Below are positions 36,279 to 44,908 of a stretch of DNA of 64,000 nt, piece by piece (position 1 is the stretch's first letter; each line of letters begins with the position of its first letter). The notes beneath the pieces were generated by a model that did no database searches, was not told the DNA's origin, and saw nothing but the letters and a program-made list of their open reading frames with translations. The stretch covers positions 124,001 to 188,000 of the forward strand of contig CAZNUW010000002.1 in assembly GCA_964576515.1 (NCBI GenBank), read 5' to 3'. This DNA comes from SHVO01 sp964576515 (GTDB taxonomy: Bacteria > Pseudomonadota > Alphaproteobacteria > Rhodospirillales > Rhodospirillaceae). A program made the translations under genes and the position numbers.

Positions 36279-37349
36279 ATGCCCGCCGAGCCCGCCCTCC
36301 GCCTCGTAGAAAGAGATTCAATGGATAAGAACAAGGCCCTTGAGGCTGCCGTCACCCAAATCGAGCGCTCCTTTGGGAAGGGCTCGATCATGCGTCTCGG
36401 CCAGAATGAAAGCGCCGTCGAGATCGCCGCGGTGTCCACCGGCTCCCTCGGTCTCGATCTCGCCCTCGGCATCGGCGGCCTGCCCAAGGGGCGCATCATC
36501 GAGATTTACGGACCGGAAAGCTCGGGCAAGACGACCCTTGCCCTGCATGTGATTGCCGAAGCCCAGAAGTCGGGCGGCACCTGCGCCTTTGTCGACGCGG
36601 AACACGCACTCGACCCCGGGTACGCCCGTAAGCTTGGCGTCAATCTCGACGACCTTTTGATCTCTCAGCCGGACGCCGGCGAACAGGCGCTCGAAATCGC
36701 CGATACGCTGGTGCGCTCCGGCGCCATCGATGTGCTGGTGGTCGATTCCGTCGCCGCGCTGACCCCGCGCGCCGAACTTGAAGGCGAAATGGGCGACTCT
36801 CACATGGGTCTCCAAGCCCGCCTGATGAGCCAGGCGCTGCGCAAGCTGACCGCCTCGGTCGCCCGTTCCAACACCCTCATCATCTTCATCAACCAGATCC
36901 GCATGAAAATCGGGGTGATGTTCGGCAATCCCGAAACCACGACCGGCGGTAACGCGCTGAAATTCTACGCGTCCGTGCGCCTCGATATCCGCCGCATCGG
37001 CCAGATCAAGGACAAGGAAGACGTCGTCGGGAACCAGACCCGCGTCAAAGTGGTGAAGAACAAGGTGGCCCCGCCGTTCAAGGTGGTCGAGTTCGACATC
37101 ATGTACGGCGAAGGCGTCTCCAAGACCGGTGAATTGCTCGATCTCGGCCAGAAAGCCGGGATCGTCGAGAAGTCCGGCTCCTGGTACTCCTACAATTCCG
37201 AGCGCATCGGGCAGGGACGCGAAAACGCCAAGACTTTCTTGCGCGAGCATCCCGAAGTCGCCGCCGAGATCGAAAAGCAGATCCGCGTCAATGCGGGCCT
37301 CCTCGCGGGCGCCATGAGCACCACGCCGGAAGAAGGCGACGACGAGTAA
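36279..37349 (+). CDS. recA: Recombinase RecA
   Basis: A 356-aa recombinase for homologous repair and LexA self-cleavage. Walker A is GPESSGKTT, Walker B is DVLVVDSVAAL, with NQIRMKIGVMFGNPETTTGG loop L2 and a C-terminal acidic tail (EEGDDE). ATG 36279 is supported by AAGGAG 6-7 nt upstream; an internal Met at 36321 is the start in many annotations (MDKNKALEAA). Controlled by the LexA box upstream and ended by the terminator at 37424. Confidence 0.98.
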   Translation: MPAEPALRLVERDSMDKNKALEAAVTQIERSFGKGSIMRLGQNESAVEIAAVSTGSLGLDLALGIGGLPKGRIIEIYGPESSGKTTLALHVIAEAQKSGGTCAFVDAEHALDPGYARKLGVNLDDLLISQPDAGEQALEIADTLVRSGAIDVLVVDSVAALTPRAELEGEMGDSHMGLQARLMSQALRKLTASVARSNTLIIFINQIRMKIGVMFGNPETTTGGNALKFYASVRLDIRRIGQIKDKEDVVGNQTRVKVVKNKVAPPFKVVEFDIMYGEGVSKTGELLDLGQKAGIVEKSGSWYSYNSERIGQGRENAKTFLREHPEVAAEIEKQIRVNAGLLAGAMSTTPEEGDDE

Positions 37350-37423
37350 TAAGTTCGATTTGTTTAGCAGCCAGTCGAATTTTATCGCCAACTTCCCCTC
37401 TATCCCCCTCCAAGTTGGCAACG

Positions 37424-37459
37424 CGGGGTTCCGGAGCAGCCGGAACCCCGTCTTTTTTT
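37424..37459 (+). terminator. Intrinsic terminator of recA
   Basis: Perfect 11-bp stem CGGGGTTCCGG (37424-37434) with CCGGAACCCCG (37440-37450), loop AGCAG, then TCTTTTTTT. Confidence 0.93.
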
Positions 37460-37648
37460 GTCTATCCGACGCCACATATAGGGATTCGGCCGGGGTAACG
37501 GCGCTTGCCCGGTTTTCTGGACACTTCCGCGCCTGACAGGGTAAAAACCGTTAACACCGCCTGGGCCACAAGGCCCTGGGCAGGACCGCGGGATACAACC
37601 GGGCGGTCCATTGGGTTTTTCTCTGACACCTTTGGATTTGTGGCTCGC

Positions 37649-40315
37649 ATGTCGACGACGAAAGAAATTCGCACGGCCTTCTTGGACTTCTTCGCCCGGA
37701 ACGGACACCAGGTGGTGGCCTCCAGCCCGCTCGTGCCGCGCAACGACCCGTCGCTGATGTTCACGAATGCCGGGATGGTCCAGTTCAAGAACGTCTTCAC
37801 CGGCGTCGAGACGCGCCCCTACAACCGCGCGACCACCTCGCAGAAATGCGTGCGCGCCGGGGGCAAGCACAACGATCTGGACAACGTCGGTTATACCGCG
37901 CGCCACCACACCTTCTTCGAGATGCTCGGCAACTTCTCCTTCGGCGACTACTTCAAGGAAGAAGCCATCCGCATGGCGTGGGAGCTGATCACCAAGGACT
38001 TCGCCATCGACAAGAAGCGCCTCATGGTCACCGTCCACTCGACCGATGAGGAAGCCGCGGGCCTGTGGGCCAAGATTGCGGGCCTGCCGCAGGACAAGAT
38101 CGTGCGCATCCCGACCAGCGACAATTTCTGGGCGATGGGCGACACCGGTCCGTGCGGGCCGTGCACCGAGATTTTCTACGACCACGGCGATCACATCCCG
38201 GGCGGTCCGCCGGGCAGCGCCGACGCCGACGGCGACCGGTTCATCGAGATCTGGAACAACGTGTTCATGCAGTTCGAACAGGTGACGCCGACCGAGCGCA
38301 TCAACCTGCCGAAACCTTCCGTGGACACCGGTATGGGGTTGGAGCGTATCGCCGCTCTCTTGCAAGGCACGCACGACAACTACGAAATCGATCTGTTCAA
38401 GGCGCTGATCTCGGCCATCTCCCACGCCGCCGGCACGGATCCCACCGGTCCGCACAAAGCCTCGCACCGTGTGATCGCCGATCATCTGCGCGCCTCGGGC
38501 TTCCTGATCGCCGACGGCATCCTGCCCTCGAACGAAGGCCGCGGTTATGTGCTGCGCCGGATCATGCGCCGCGCGATGCGTCACGCGCACCTGATGGGCT
38601 GCACCGACCCGCTGATGCACCGTCTCGTCCCGGCGCTTCTGGCGGAAATGGGCGCCCAGTATCCTGAACTCGAGCGCGCCCGTCCCCTCATCACCGAAAC
38701 GCTGTTGCTTGAGGAGACGCGGTTCAAGTCGATGCTCGACCGCGGTCTCAAGCTCTTGGACGAGGAAACCAAGGGCATGTCCAAAGGCGGTCGCTTCTCC
38801 GGCGAAACCGCGTTCAAACTCTATGATACCTATGGCTTTCCGCTCGACCTCACGCAGGACGCCCTGCGCGGCCGCGAGATCACGGTCGATACGGACGGGT
38901 TCAACGCCGCCATGGCGCGCCAGAAGGCCGAGGCCCGCAAGGCGTGGGCCGGATCGGGCGAAGCCGCGACGGAAAAGGTCTGGTTCGATCTGCGCGAGCA
39001 GGTCGGCGCGTCGGACTTCCTGGGTTATGCCACGGAAAGCGCCGAAGGCCGCGTTGTCGCGCTGGTGGTCGAGGGCCAGCCCGTCCGTGAAGCCACGAAA
39101 GGCCAGAAGGTCGCGCTGATCGCGAACCAAACGCCGTTCTACGGCGAGTCCGGCGGCCAAGTGGGCGACATGGGAACGATCGTGGTCGGTAATAAGGCCG
39201 AAATCGAGATCACCGACACCCAGAAGAAACTCGACGACATGCACGTTCACGTCGGCGTCGTGACCAAGGGCACGGTTGCCGTCGGGGACGAAGCGCAGTT
39301 CCGTGTTGACGGGGGCCGCCGTACGGCGATCCGCGCCCATCACTCGGCGACCCATCTGTTGCACGCCGCCCTGCGCCGCGTGCTTGGTGAACATGTCACG
39401 CAGAAGGGCTCGATGGTGGCCCAGGATCGCCTGCGTTTCGACATCAGCCACAACAAGGCGCTCTCGCCCGACGAAATCCGCGTGGTCGAAGATCATGTGA
39501 ACGCCGAAATCCGCGCCAACGAAGCGGTGACGACGCGCCTGATGGCGCCGGAAGCCGCCGTCGAGGCCGGCGCGATGGCGCTGTTCGGCGAGAAATACGG
39601 CGACGAGGTTCGCGTGGTGGCCATGGGCCGCATGACGGACGCCGAGGCCCGTAACTACTCCGTCGAACTCTGCGGCGGCACCCATGTGTCGCGCACCGGC
39701 GATATCGGCCTGTTCAAGATTGTGGGCGAGTCCGCGGTGGCTGCCGGCGTGCGCCGCATCGAAGCGGTTACGGGCGCGTCGGCCGAAGCCTATGTGGCCG
39801 ATGAAGAGCGCATGCTCAAGGAAGCCGCGGCGGTCTTGCGTGTCGGCCCGGCGGACCTGCCCGCGCGCATCGCGGCCATGGTCGAGGAGCGCCGCAAGCT
39901 CGAGCGCGAACTCTCCGAGGTCCGCAAAAAAATGGCGACCGGCGGGGGCGGCGGCGCGTCGCCCGCGGCCCAAGCCAAGACGATCAGCGGCATCGCGTTC
40001 TCGGGGCGTGTCCTGGCCGATGTGCCGGGCAAGGATCTGAAGGGCATCGCCGACGAGATGAAGAAACAGATCGGCTCGGGCGTCATCGCCCTCATCAGCA
40101 CCATGGAAGGCAAGGCCAACGTGGTTGTCGGCGTGACGGATGATCTTGTCGGCAAGATCAGCGCCGTCGACCTCGTGCGCGCGGGCTCGGCGGCGGTCGG
40201 CGGAAAAGGCGGCGGCGGCCGTCCCGACATGGCCCAGGCCGGCGGTCCCGAAGGCGAGAAGGCCGCTGAGGCTCTGCAGGCGATCGAGACCCAACTCGCG
40301 TCTGTCGCCGCATAA
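37649..40315 (+). CDS. alaS: Alanine-tRNA ligase
   Basis: An 888-aa class II synthetase. The aminoacylation core has FTNAGMVQFK and the R-rich RATTSQKCVRAGGKHNDL. The editing domain has HHSATHLLHAALR and the zinc/editing CGGTHVSRTGDIG. A C-terminal C-Ala domain with a Gly-rich linker follows. ATG 37649 (MSTTKEIRTAFLDFF) matches the family start; the frame extends upstream to 37505 without resemblance. No T-box or other riboswitch is seen in the 189-bp leader. Confidence 0.97.
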   Translation: MSTTKEIRTAFLDFFARNGHQVVASSPLVPRNDPSLMFTNAGMVQFKNVFTGVETRPYNRATTSQKCVRAGGKHNDLDNVGYTARHHTFFEMLGNFSFGDYFKEEAIRMAWELITKDFAIDKKRLMVTVHSTDEEAAGLWAKIAGLPQDKIVRIPTSDNFWAMGDTGPCGPCTEIFYDHGDHIPGGPPGSADADGDRFIEIWNNVFMQFEQVTPTERINLPKPSVDTGMGLERIAALLQGTHDNYEIDLFKALISAISHAAGTDPTGPHKASHRVIADHLRASGFLIADGILPSNEGRGYVLRRIMRRAMRHAHLMGCTDPLMHRLVPALLAEMGAQYPELERARPLITETLLLEETRFKSMLDRGLKLLDEETKGMSKGGRFSGETAFKLYDTYGFPLDLTQDALRGREITVDTDGFNAAMARQKAEARKAWAGSGEAATEKVWFDLREQVGASDFLGYATESAEGRVVALVVEGQPVREATKGQKVALIANQTPFYGESGGQVGDMGTIVVGNKAEIEITDTQKKLDDMHVHVGVVTKGTVAVGDEAQFRVDGGRRTAIRAHHSATHLLHAALRRVLGEHVTQKGSMVAQDRLRFDISHNKALSPDEIRVVEDHVNAEIRANEAVTTRLMAPEAAVEAGAMALFGEKYGDEVRVVAMGRMTDAEARNYSVELCGGTHVSRTGDIGLFKIVGESAVAAGVRRIEAVTGASAEAYVADEERMLKEAAAVLRVGPADLPARIAAMVEERRKLERELSEVRKKMATGGGGGASPAAQAKTISGIAFSGRVLADVPGKDLKGIADEMKKQIGSGVIALISTMEGKANVVVGVTDDLVGKISAVDLVRAGSAAVGGKGGGGRPDMAQAGGPEGEKAAEALQAIETQLASVAA

Positions 40316-40330
40316 TTTAAAGAAATCAGT

Positions 40331-40375
40331 ATGTTGCGCTGCGCACAGGTTTTTGTGTGCAGCGCAACATTTTTT
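40331..40375 (+). terminator. Intrinsic terminator of alaS
   Basis: Stem ATGTTGCGCTGC (40331-40342) with GCAGCGCAACAT (40359-40370), extended inward by five pairs around a T-rich loop, then TTTTTTC. The stem contains a TTGCGCTGC block that recurs before the phasin gene. Confidence 0.92.
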
Positions 40376-40407
40376 CTTGACCTGAGGCGTGGTCAGGCCT
40401 ATCTTGT

Positions 40408-40437
40408 GTGCAGTGCAGCATAGAACGTTGCGCTGCA
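40408..40437. promoter_or_regulatory. Candidate PhaR-type operator region of the phasin gene
   Basis: GTGCAGTGCAGC (40408-40419) reads on the other strand as CTGC-ACT-GCAC, one base from the CTGC-N3-GCAG motif reported for PhaR. GTTGCGCTGCA (40427-40437) repeats the TTGCxCTGC core. Both lie 70-100 bp before the phasin start. Confidence 0.45.
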
Positions 40438-40509
40438 TGTGAGTGGATCGGCCGTTGGGACGTTTTGCGGCCAATCGAACCGTGAAACACACCAACAAGG
40501 AACAATAAA

Positions 40510-40854
40510 ATGACCTCGTATTCTGATTTTGCAGCCTGGGGCCAGGATGGCATCGAGAGCGTCGTGAAGGCGAACACCGCCGCCGTGAAGGGCTTTGAAA
40601 GCCTCGCGAAGCATTTCGTTGAACTGACTGGCAAGTCGTACGAAGACGCCGTCGATGCGAGCAAGAAGCTCGCCGGCGCGAAGAGCGTGGCGGATCTCTT
40701 CCAGATCCAGACCAAACTCGCGCAAGACTCGTTCACCGCGTTCGTCGAAGAAGGCAAGACGGTCTCGGAACTCGCCACTTCGATCTTCACCGACGTCACG
40801 GCGCCGTTGACGCCGAAGTTCGTGAAGGCGGCTACCGCGAAGAAAGCTGCCTAA
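40510..40854 (+). CDS. Phasin family protein
   Basis: A 114-aa amphipathic helical protein of Phasin_2 type. The motif VKANTAAVKGFESLAKHFVELT and KSVADLFQIQTKLAQDSFTAFVEEG are typical. Phasins coat polyhydroxyalkanoate granules; the organism therefore probably stores PHA, although no synthase gene is in the window. It has an upstream SD (AAGGAAC) and its own terminator. Confidence 0.93.
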   Translation: MTSYSDFAAWGQDGIESVVKANTAAVKGFESLAKHFVELTGKSYEDAVDASKKLAGAKSVADLFQIQTKLAQDSFTAFVEEGKTVSELATSIFTDVTAPLTPKFVKAATAKKAA

Positions 40855-40888
40855 TATCCTCCCCCTTCGTGGAATAGGCAGGTTCTAG

Positions 40889-40926
40889 AAAAGCCTGGTC
40901 GGTCCTCCCCCGACCAGGCTTTTCGC
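40889..40926 (+). terminator. Intrinsic terminator of the phasin gene
   Basis: Perfect 14-bp stem AAAAGCCTGGTCGG (40889-40902) with CCGACCAGGCTTTT (40910-40923), loop TCCTCCC. Confidence 0.92.
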
Positions 40927-40992
40927 CTTTTAAGACCGCCCGCGGCTGTACTATAGCGGCGCGACGACGGCGGCCTGCTCAAGGGAGCTCCT

Positions 40993-41838
40993 ATGCGCTT
41001 TACCGGTACCGATAACTACGTCGCCACCGAGGACCTGATGGTGGCGGTGAACGCCGCGGTGACGCTCGAACGTCCGCTCTTGGTGAAGGGCGAACCGGGC
41101 ACCGGCAAGACCGTGCTCGCGCACGAGATCGCGGCGGCCTTGAAGCTGCCGATGCTCACTTGGCACATCAAGTCGACGACCAAGGCGCAGCACGGCCTGT
41201 ACGAATACGATGCCGTCTCGCGCCTGCGCGACTCGCAGCTCGGCGACGCGAAGGTGAAGGACATCGCCAATTACATCCGGCCCGGCAAGCTGTGGCAGGC
41301 GTTCGCCGCCGGCGACCGTCAACTGCTTCTGATCGACGAGATCGACAAGGCGGACATCGAATTCCCGAACGACCTTTTGCTCGAACTCGATCGCATGGAG
41401 TTTTTCGTCTATGAGACGGGCGAGACCATCAAGGCCAAGAACCGGCCGGTGGTGATCATCACGTCGAACAACGAGAAGGAGCTGCCGGACGCCTTCTTGC
41501 GCCGCTGTTTCTTCCACTACATCCGCTTCCCCGACCGCGAGACCATGGAACGCATTGTCGCGGTCCACTTCCCCGAGGTGAAGAAGCAGCTCGTGCGCGA
41601 AGCGCTCAATGTCTTCTTTGATATTCGCGAAGTGCCCGGCCTGAAGAAACGTCCCTCGACCTCCGAGCTCCTGGATTGGATCAAGCTCCTGATGGCCGAC
41701 GACATTCCGCCGGAGGCCTTGAAAGCCAAGGACGTTAAAACAGTCGTGCCGCCGCTCTACGGCGCGCTTCTGAAGAACGAGCAGGACGTCCATATGCTGG
41801 AACGCCTCGCGTTCCTCGCGCGGCGCGAGGGCCGCTAG
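40993..41838 (+). CDS. MoxR-family AAA+ ATPase
   Basis: A 281-aa ATPase. Walker A is GEPGTGKTVLAHEI, Walker B is LLLIDEIDKADIEF, sensor 1 ITSNNEKELPDAF, Arg finger region RRCFFHYIRFPD. MoxR ATPases act with VWA-domain partners to insert metals or mature protein complexes; the next gene, 6 nt downstream, is such a partner. Target not identifiable. Confidence 0.92.
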   Translation: MRFTGTDNYVATEDLMVAVNAAVTLERPLLVKGEPGTGKTVLAHEIAAALKLPMLTWHIKSTTKAQHGLYEYDAVSRLRDSQLGDAKVKDIANYIRPGKLWQAFAAGDRQLLLIDEIDKADIEFPNDLLLELDRMEFFVYETGETIKAKNRPVVIITSNNEKELPDAFLRRCFFHYIRFPDRETMERIVAVHFPEVKKQLVREALNVFFDIREVPGLKKRPSTSELLDWIKLLMADDIPPEALKAKDVKTVVPPLYGALLKNEQDVHMLERLAFLARREGR

Positions 41839-41844
41839 CGCCGC

Positions 41845-43029
41845 ATGTTTCTCAACCTCCTCGAAGGTCTCAAGAAGGCGGGTTTGCCGGTATCGATCAC
41901 CGAATACCTCGCGCTGATCGAGGCCGTGCAGGCCGGCGTCGCCGGCTGGAGCGTCGAGGACTTCTATTATCTCTCCCGCGCGACCCTGGTGAAGGACGAG
42001 CGCAACCTCGACCGCTTCGACCGCGTCTTCGGGCAGGTGTTCAAGGACTTGCAGGGGGATGCGTCCCTGGAAGGGATTCTCGCGAACATCCCCGAGGATT
42101 GGCTGAAGAACTTGAGCGAGCGCATGTTCTCCGAGGAGGACAAGGCCAAGATCCAGGCCCTCGGCGGTTGGGACAAGTTAATGGAGACGCTGCGCGAACG
42201 TTTGGCCGAACAAAAGGAGCGCCATTCCGGCGGCTCCAAGTGGATCGGCACAGGCGGGACGTCGCCGTTTGGGGCCTATGGCTACAATCCTGAGGGCGTG
42301 CGCGTCGGTCAGCACGAAAGCCGCCATCGCCGCGCCGTGAAGGTGTGGGACAAGCGTGAGTTCGCGAACCTCGACGACACCATCGAGATCGGCACGCGCA
42401 ACATCAAGATGGCTCTGCGCCGCCTGCGCAAGTTCGCGCGCCAGGGCGCGGCGACGGAACTCGACCTGGACGGCACGATCCGTTCAACCGCGCACCACGG
42501 CGGGCTGCTCGACCTGCAAATGGTCCCCGAGCGGCACAATGCCGTGAAAGTCCTGCTGTTCCTGGACGCGGGCGGCTCCATGGACGATCACGTGAAGGTC
42601 TGCGCCGAACTGTTCTCGGCGTGTCGCACGGAATTCAAGCACCTGGAATCATACTATTTCCACAACTGCGTCTATGAAGGCGTATGGCGCGATAATCGCC
42701 GCCGTCATACCGAAGTGCTTCCGAGCTGGCAGGTGCTGCGCACCTATCCTGCCGACTACAAGGTCATCTTCGTGGGCGATGCGTCCATGAGCCCTTATGA
42801 AATTATCCAGCCGGGCGGAGCTGTCGAACATTGGAACCAGGAGTCGGGGGAGGTCTGGATGCGCCGGTTCCTCGAAACCTGGCCGCAGGCCGTCTGGCTC
42901 AATCCGCTCCCGCAGAAGCATTGGATGTACACGGAATCCATCGCCATGATCCGCAAACTGATGGACGGCCGTATGTACCCGCTCACCTTGAGCGGGCTGG
43001 ACGCCGCAATGGGCGAGCTCAGCCGCTAG
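41845..43029 (+). CDS. VWA-domain protein partnered with MoxR (CoxE-like)
   Basis: A 394-aa cytoplasmic protein. An N-terminal helical region (about 1-210) leads to a von Willebrand A domain with MIDAS LFLDAGGSMDDH (Ser of the third position replaced by Gly, a form common in this subfamily) and conserved KHLESYYFHNCVYEGVW. It follows the MoxR gene by 6 nt, so both should form one chaperone-like unit. Its 3' end overlaps crcB by 11 bp on the opposite strand. Confidence 0.88.
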   Translation: MFLNLLEGLKKAGLPVSITEYLALIEAVQAGVAGWSVEDFYYLSRATLVKDERNLDRFDRVFGQVFKDLQGDASLEGILANIPEDWLKNLSERMFSEEDKAKIQALGGWDKLMETLRERLAEQKERHSGGSKWIGTGGTSPFGAYGYNPEGVRVGQHESRHRRAVKVWDKREFANLDDTIEIGTRNIKMALRRLRKFARQGAATELDLDGTIRSTAHHGGLLDLQMVPERHNAVKVLLFLDAGGSMDDHVKVCAELFSACRTEFKHLESYYFHNCVYEGVWRDNRRRHTEVLPSWQVLRTYPADYKVIFVGDASMSPYEIIQPGGAVEHWNQESGEVWMRRFLETWPQAVWLNPLPQKHWMYTESIAMIRKLMDGRMYPLTLSGLDAAMGELSR

Positions 43030-43414
43030 CGGGATTGATCGCCAGCCCCGCGAGATAGCCCAACCAGACTCCGATCATGCACAAGACAACTGAAAGGCCG
43101 ACATTGCCGGCGGCGGGAAGCCATTGCCCGCCTTGGATTAGGGTCATGGTTTGGAGGCTGAAAGCCGAGAAGGTGGTGTAGCCGCCGCAGACGCCGACCA
43201 TGAGAAACGTTCGCAAGTCGCCGTCGATCGGGAATCTGCCCTCCGCGTGCATTGTCGCCGCGGCGAAGCCGATGACGGCCGACCCCACCACATTCACCGC
43301 GAGCGTTCCCCACGGGAACGCGACGCCGAGCGCGCTTCCGACGAGGGCGTTGCACCAATGGCGCGCCATACTGCCGAGCGCGCCGCCAAGTCCGATCCAC
43401 AGGTATGTCTGCAT
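43019..43414 (-). CDS. crcB: Fluoride exporter CrcB (Fluc)
   Basis: A 131-aa protein with four transmembrane helices. The GGALGSMARHW, PWGTLAVNVVGS (fluoride-channel Asn) and GVCGGYTTFSAFSLQ motifs are diagnostic. ATG 43414 (MQTYLWIGLG) matches the family start; longer frames to 43462 are not conserved. No fluoride riboswitch was found in the upstream 150 bp. Confidence 0.95.
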   Translation of the reverse strand: MQTYLWIGLGGALGSMARHWCNALVGSALGVAFPWGTLAVNVVGSAVIGFAAATMHAEGRFPIDGDLRTFLMVGVCGGYTTFSAFSLQTMTLIQGGQWLPAAGNVGLSVVLCMIGVWLGYLAGLAINPASG

Positions 43415-43558
43415 CCCTTGAAGTGTGACACGCGGCGCGCGGTAGCGCAGCGGGAAAGACACAGGGACGGGAAGCCGCTTTCCAAGAATTGAACGTCACG
43501 GTATATCTCGACACACAAGCGCGTCGGGCGCTCTCTTATTCCAATTGTGTGTTGTGAC

Positions 43559-44260
43559 ATGCCCATTTCGGCCCGCGACTACGGCAAAGTGTTCGACGGC
43601 TTCCAGGCGCCGATTTCCAAAATCTACAACTGCGGTTCCAAGTGCGCGCCCTACAACGCCGGCGTGCCGCTCTGCTGCGATGCCGAACATGCGATCCCCA
43701 TTGTCGACAAAAGCGAATTTGTCGCGCTCAAGAAGCGCACCGACATGTGGAAGCCCTTCAAGGCACGTTCGGCGGATCAGAAAGCGGAAATCGCGGATCT
43801 GAAAGGCTCCGAGAACTGCGCGGTCGAGTGCAACGGCGCCGAGTTCTGCGAACGCGACAACCGTTCGCTGGCCTGCCGTTCGTTCCCGTTCTTCCCGTAT
43901 TTCGATTCGGACAAGAACCTGGTGGGCCTTTCCCACTATTGGCACTTCGAGGGTCTGTGTTGGGTTATTCACAACCTGACGATCGTCGAACAGCCGTTCA
44001 TCGACCAATTCCTGAAGATCCATGAATTCATCTTCAAGAAGGACGACAATTGGCGCGTGACCTATGTCGACCATTCCGCCGTTATGCGCCAAGTCTATTC
44101 GCGCCGCGGCAAGAAGTTCGCGGTCATCATGCGCGACGGCTCGTACCGCTGGGTGCTGCCGAAGTCGGGCGGCAAGATGGTGCCGGCGACGAAGAAGGAA
44201 ATCCGTGAACTGAAGTCCGGCTTCACGCTGCCGCAAGACGCCGTCGACGTGGAAGAATAG
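43559..44260 (+). CDS. Cysteine-rich conserved hypothetical protein
   Basis: A 233-aa soluble protein (ATG 43559; an in-frame ATG at 43547 lacks support). Cysteines cluster in two groups: NCGSKCAPYN plus LCCD at about 22-40, and NCAVECNGAEFCERDNRSLACRSFPF at about 84-110, with FEGLCWVIH further on. The spacing resembles CxxCxxCC (YkgJ-like) metal-chelating proteins but is not a clear match. No signal peptide. It ends 1 nt from the convergent carbonic anhydrase. An Fe-S or zinc cluster is inferred only. Confidence 0.75.
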   Translation: MPISARDYGKVFDGFQAPISKIYNCGSKCAPYNAGVPLCCDAEHAIPIVDKSEFVALKKRTDMWKPFKARSADQKAEIADLKGSENCAVECNGAEFCERDNRSLACRSFPFFPYFDSDKNLVGLSHYWHFEGLCWVIHNLTIVEQPFIDQFLKIHEFIFKKDDNWRVTYVDHSAVMRQVYSRRGKKFAVIMRDGSYRWVLPKSGGKMVPATKKEIRELKSGFTLPQDAVDVEE

Positions 44261-44896
44261 CTATTCCGCCAGCTTGAAAGCGCCGGTCTCGTCGCAGATG
44301 TAAAGCGACGCCGTCTCAAGATCAAAATACCAACCGTGGAGTTGCAGTTCGCCGGCGCGCACGCGCTCGGCGACCCACGGGAACGTCATAAGATTCGCAA
44401 TCGACGTTTTCACGGCTTCCTGCTCGCACATACGCTGGGCGGCGACAGGCTCTTGCGTCTTCGCCATGGCGAAATTGCGCGCGCCTTCGGCGATCTTCAT
44501 CCAGGACGAAATGAAGTCGTCATGGGGGTGCTCGTGCTGCATCAGCGCTTTGATGCCGCCGCATTTGGCGTGCCCCATAACAATGATGTGCTCTACCTGA
44601 AGGCCGCGCACGGCGAATTCCACCGCCGCGCTGGTGCCGTGATAGGCCTCGTCGGGTCCGTACGGCGGCACGAGATTGGCGACGTTGCGGACGATGAACA
44701 TCTCGCCCGGATTGACGCCGAACTTCAGGGAAGGATCGATACGTGAATCGGAGCAGGCGATCATCATGGCCTTGGGCTTTTGACCCTTGGCCATGAGGTG
44801 TTCGATCGTCGCCTTGTTCTCGCGGAAATATTGATCGCGGAACTGGCGGTAGCCATCCAGGAACGGCGCAAGGCTCGTTTTGGTTTCGTCCGCCAT
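44261..44896 (-). CDS. Beta-class carbonic anhydrase
   Basis: A 211-aa cytoplasmic enzyme. The zinc site is complete: Cys-Asp-Ser-Arg in IACSDSRIDP, His and Cys in MGHAKCGGI. It interconverts CO2 and bicarbonate. ATG 44896 has AGGGG 9 nt upstream; ATG 44902 also possible. It starts 12 nt after the icd stop on the same strand, so icd and this gene probably share a transcript. Confidence 0.95.
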   Translation of the reverse strand: MADETKTSLAPFLDGYRQFRDQYFRENKATIEHLMAKGQKPKAMMIACSDSRIDPSLKFGVNPGEMFIVRNVANLVPPYGPDEAYHGTSAAVEFAVRGLQVEHIIVMGHAKCGGIKALMQHEHPHDDFISSWMKIAEGARNFAMAKTQEPVAAQRMCEQEAVKTSIANLMTFPWVAERVRAGELQLHGWYFDLETASLYICDETGAFKLAE

Positions 44897-44908
44897 TCCC
44901 ATCAGCCC

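Noticed and set aside
37460..37648. T-box riboswitch in the alaS leader
   Set aside because: No T-box sequence or specifier stem is recognisable, and T-boxes are rare in alphaproteobacteria.
37400..40498. A 1032-codon minus-strand frame opposite alaS
   Set aside because: alaS is unmistakable; the opposing frame lacks domains and has shadow-like composition.
43415..43558. Fluoride riboswitch before crcB
   Set aside because: I could not find the conserved riboswitch core in either strand of this spacer.
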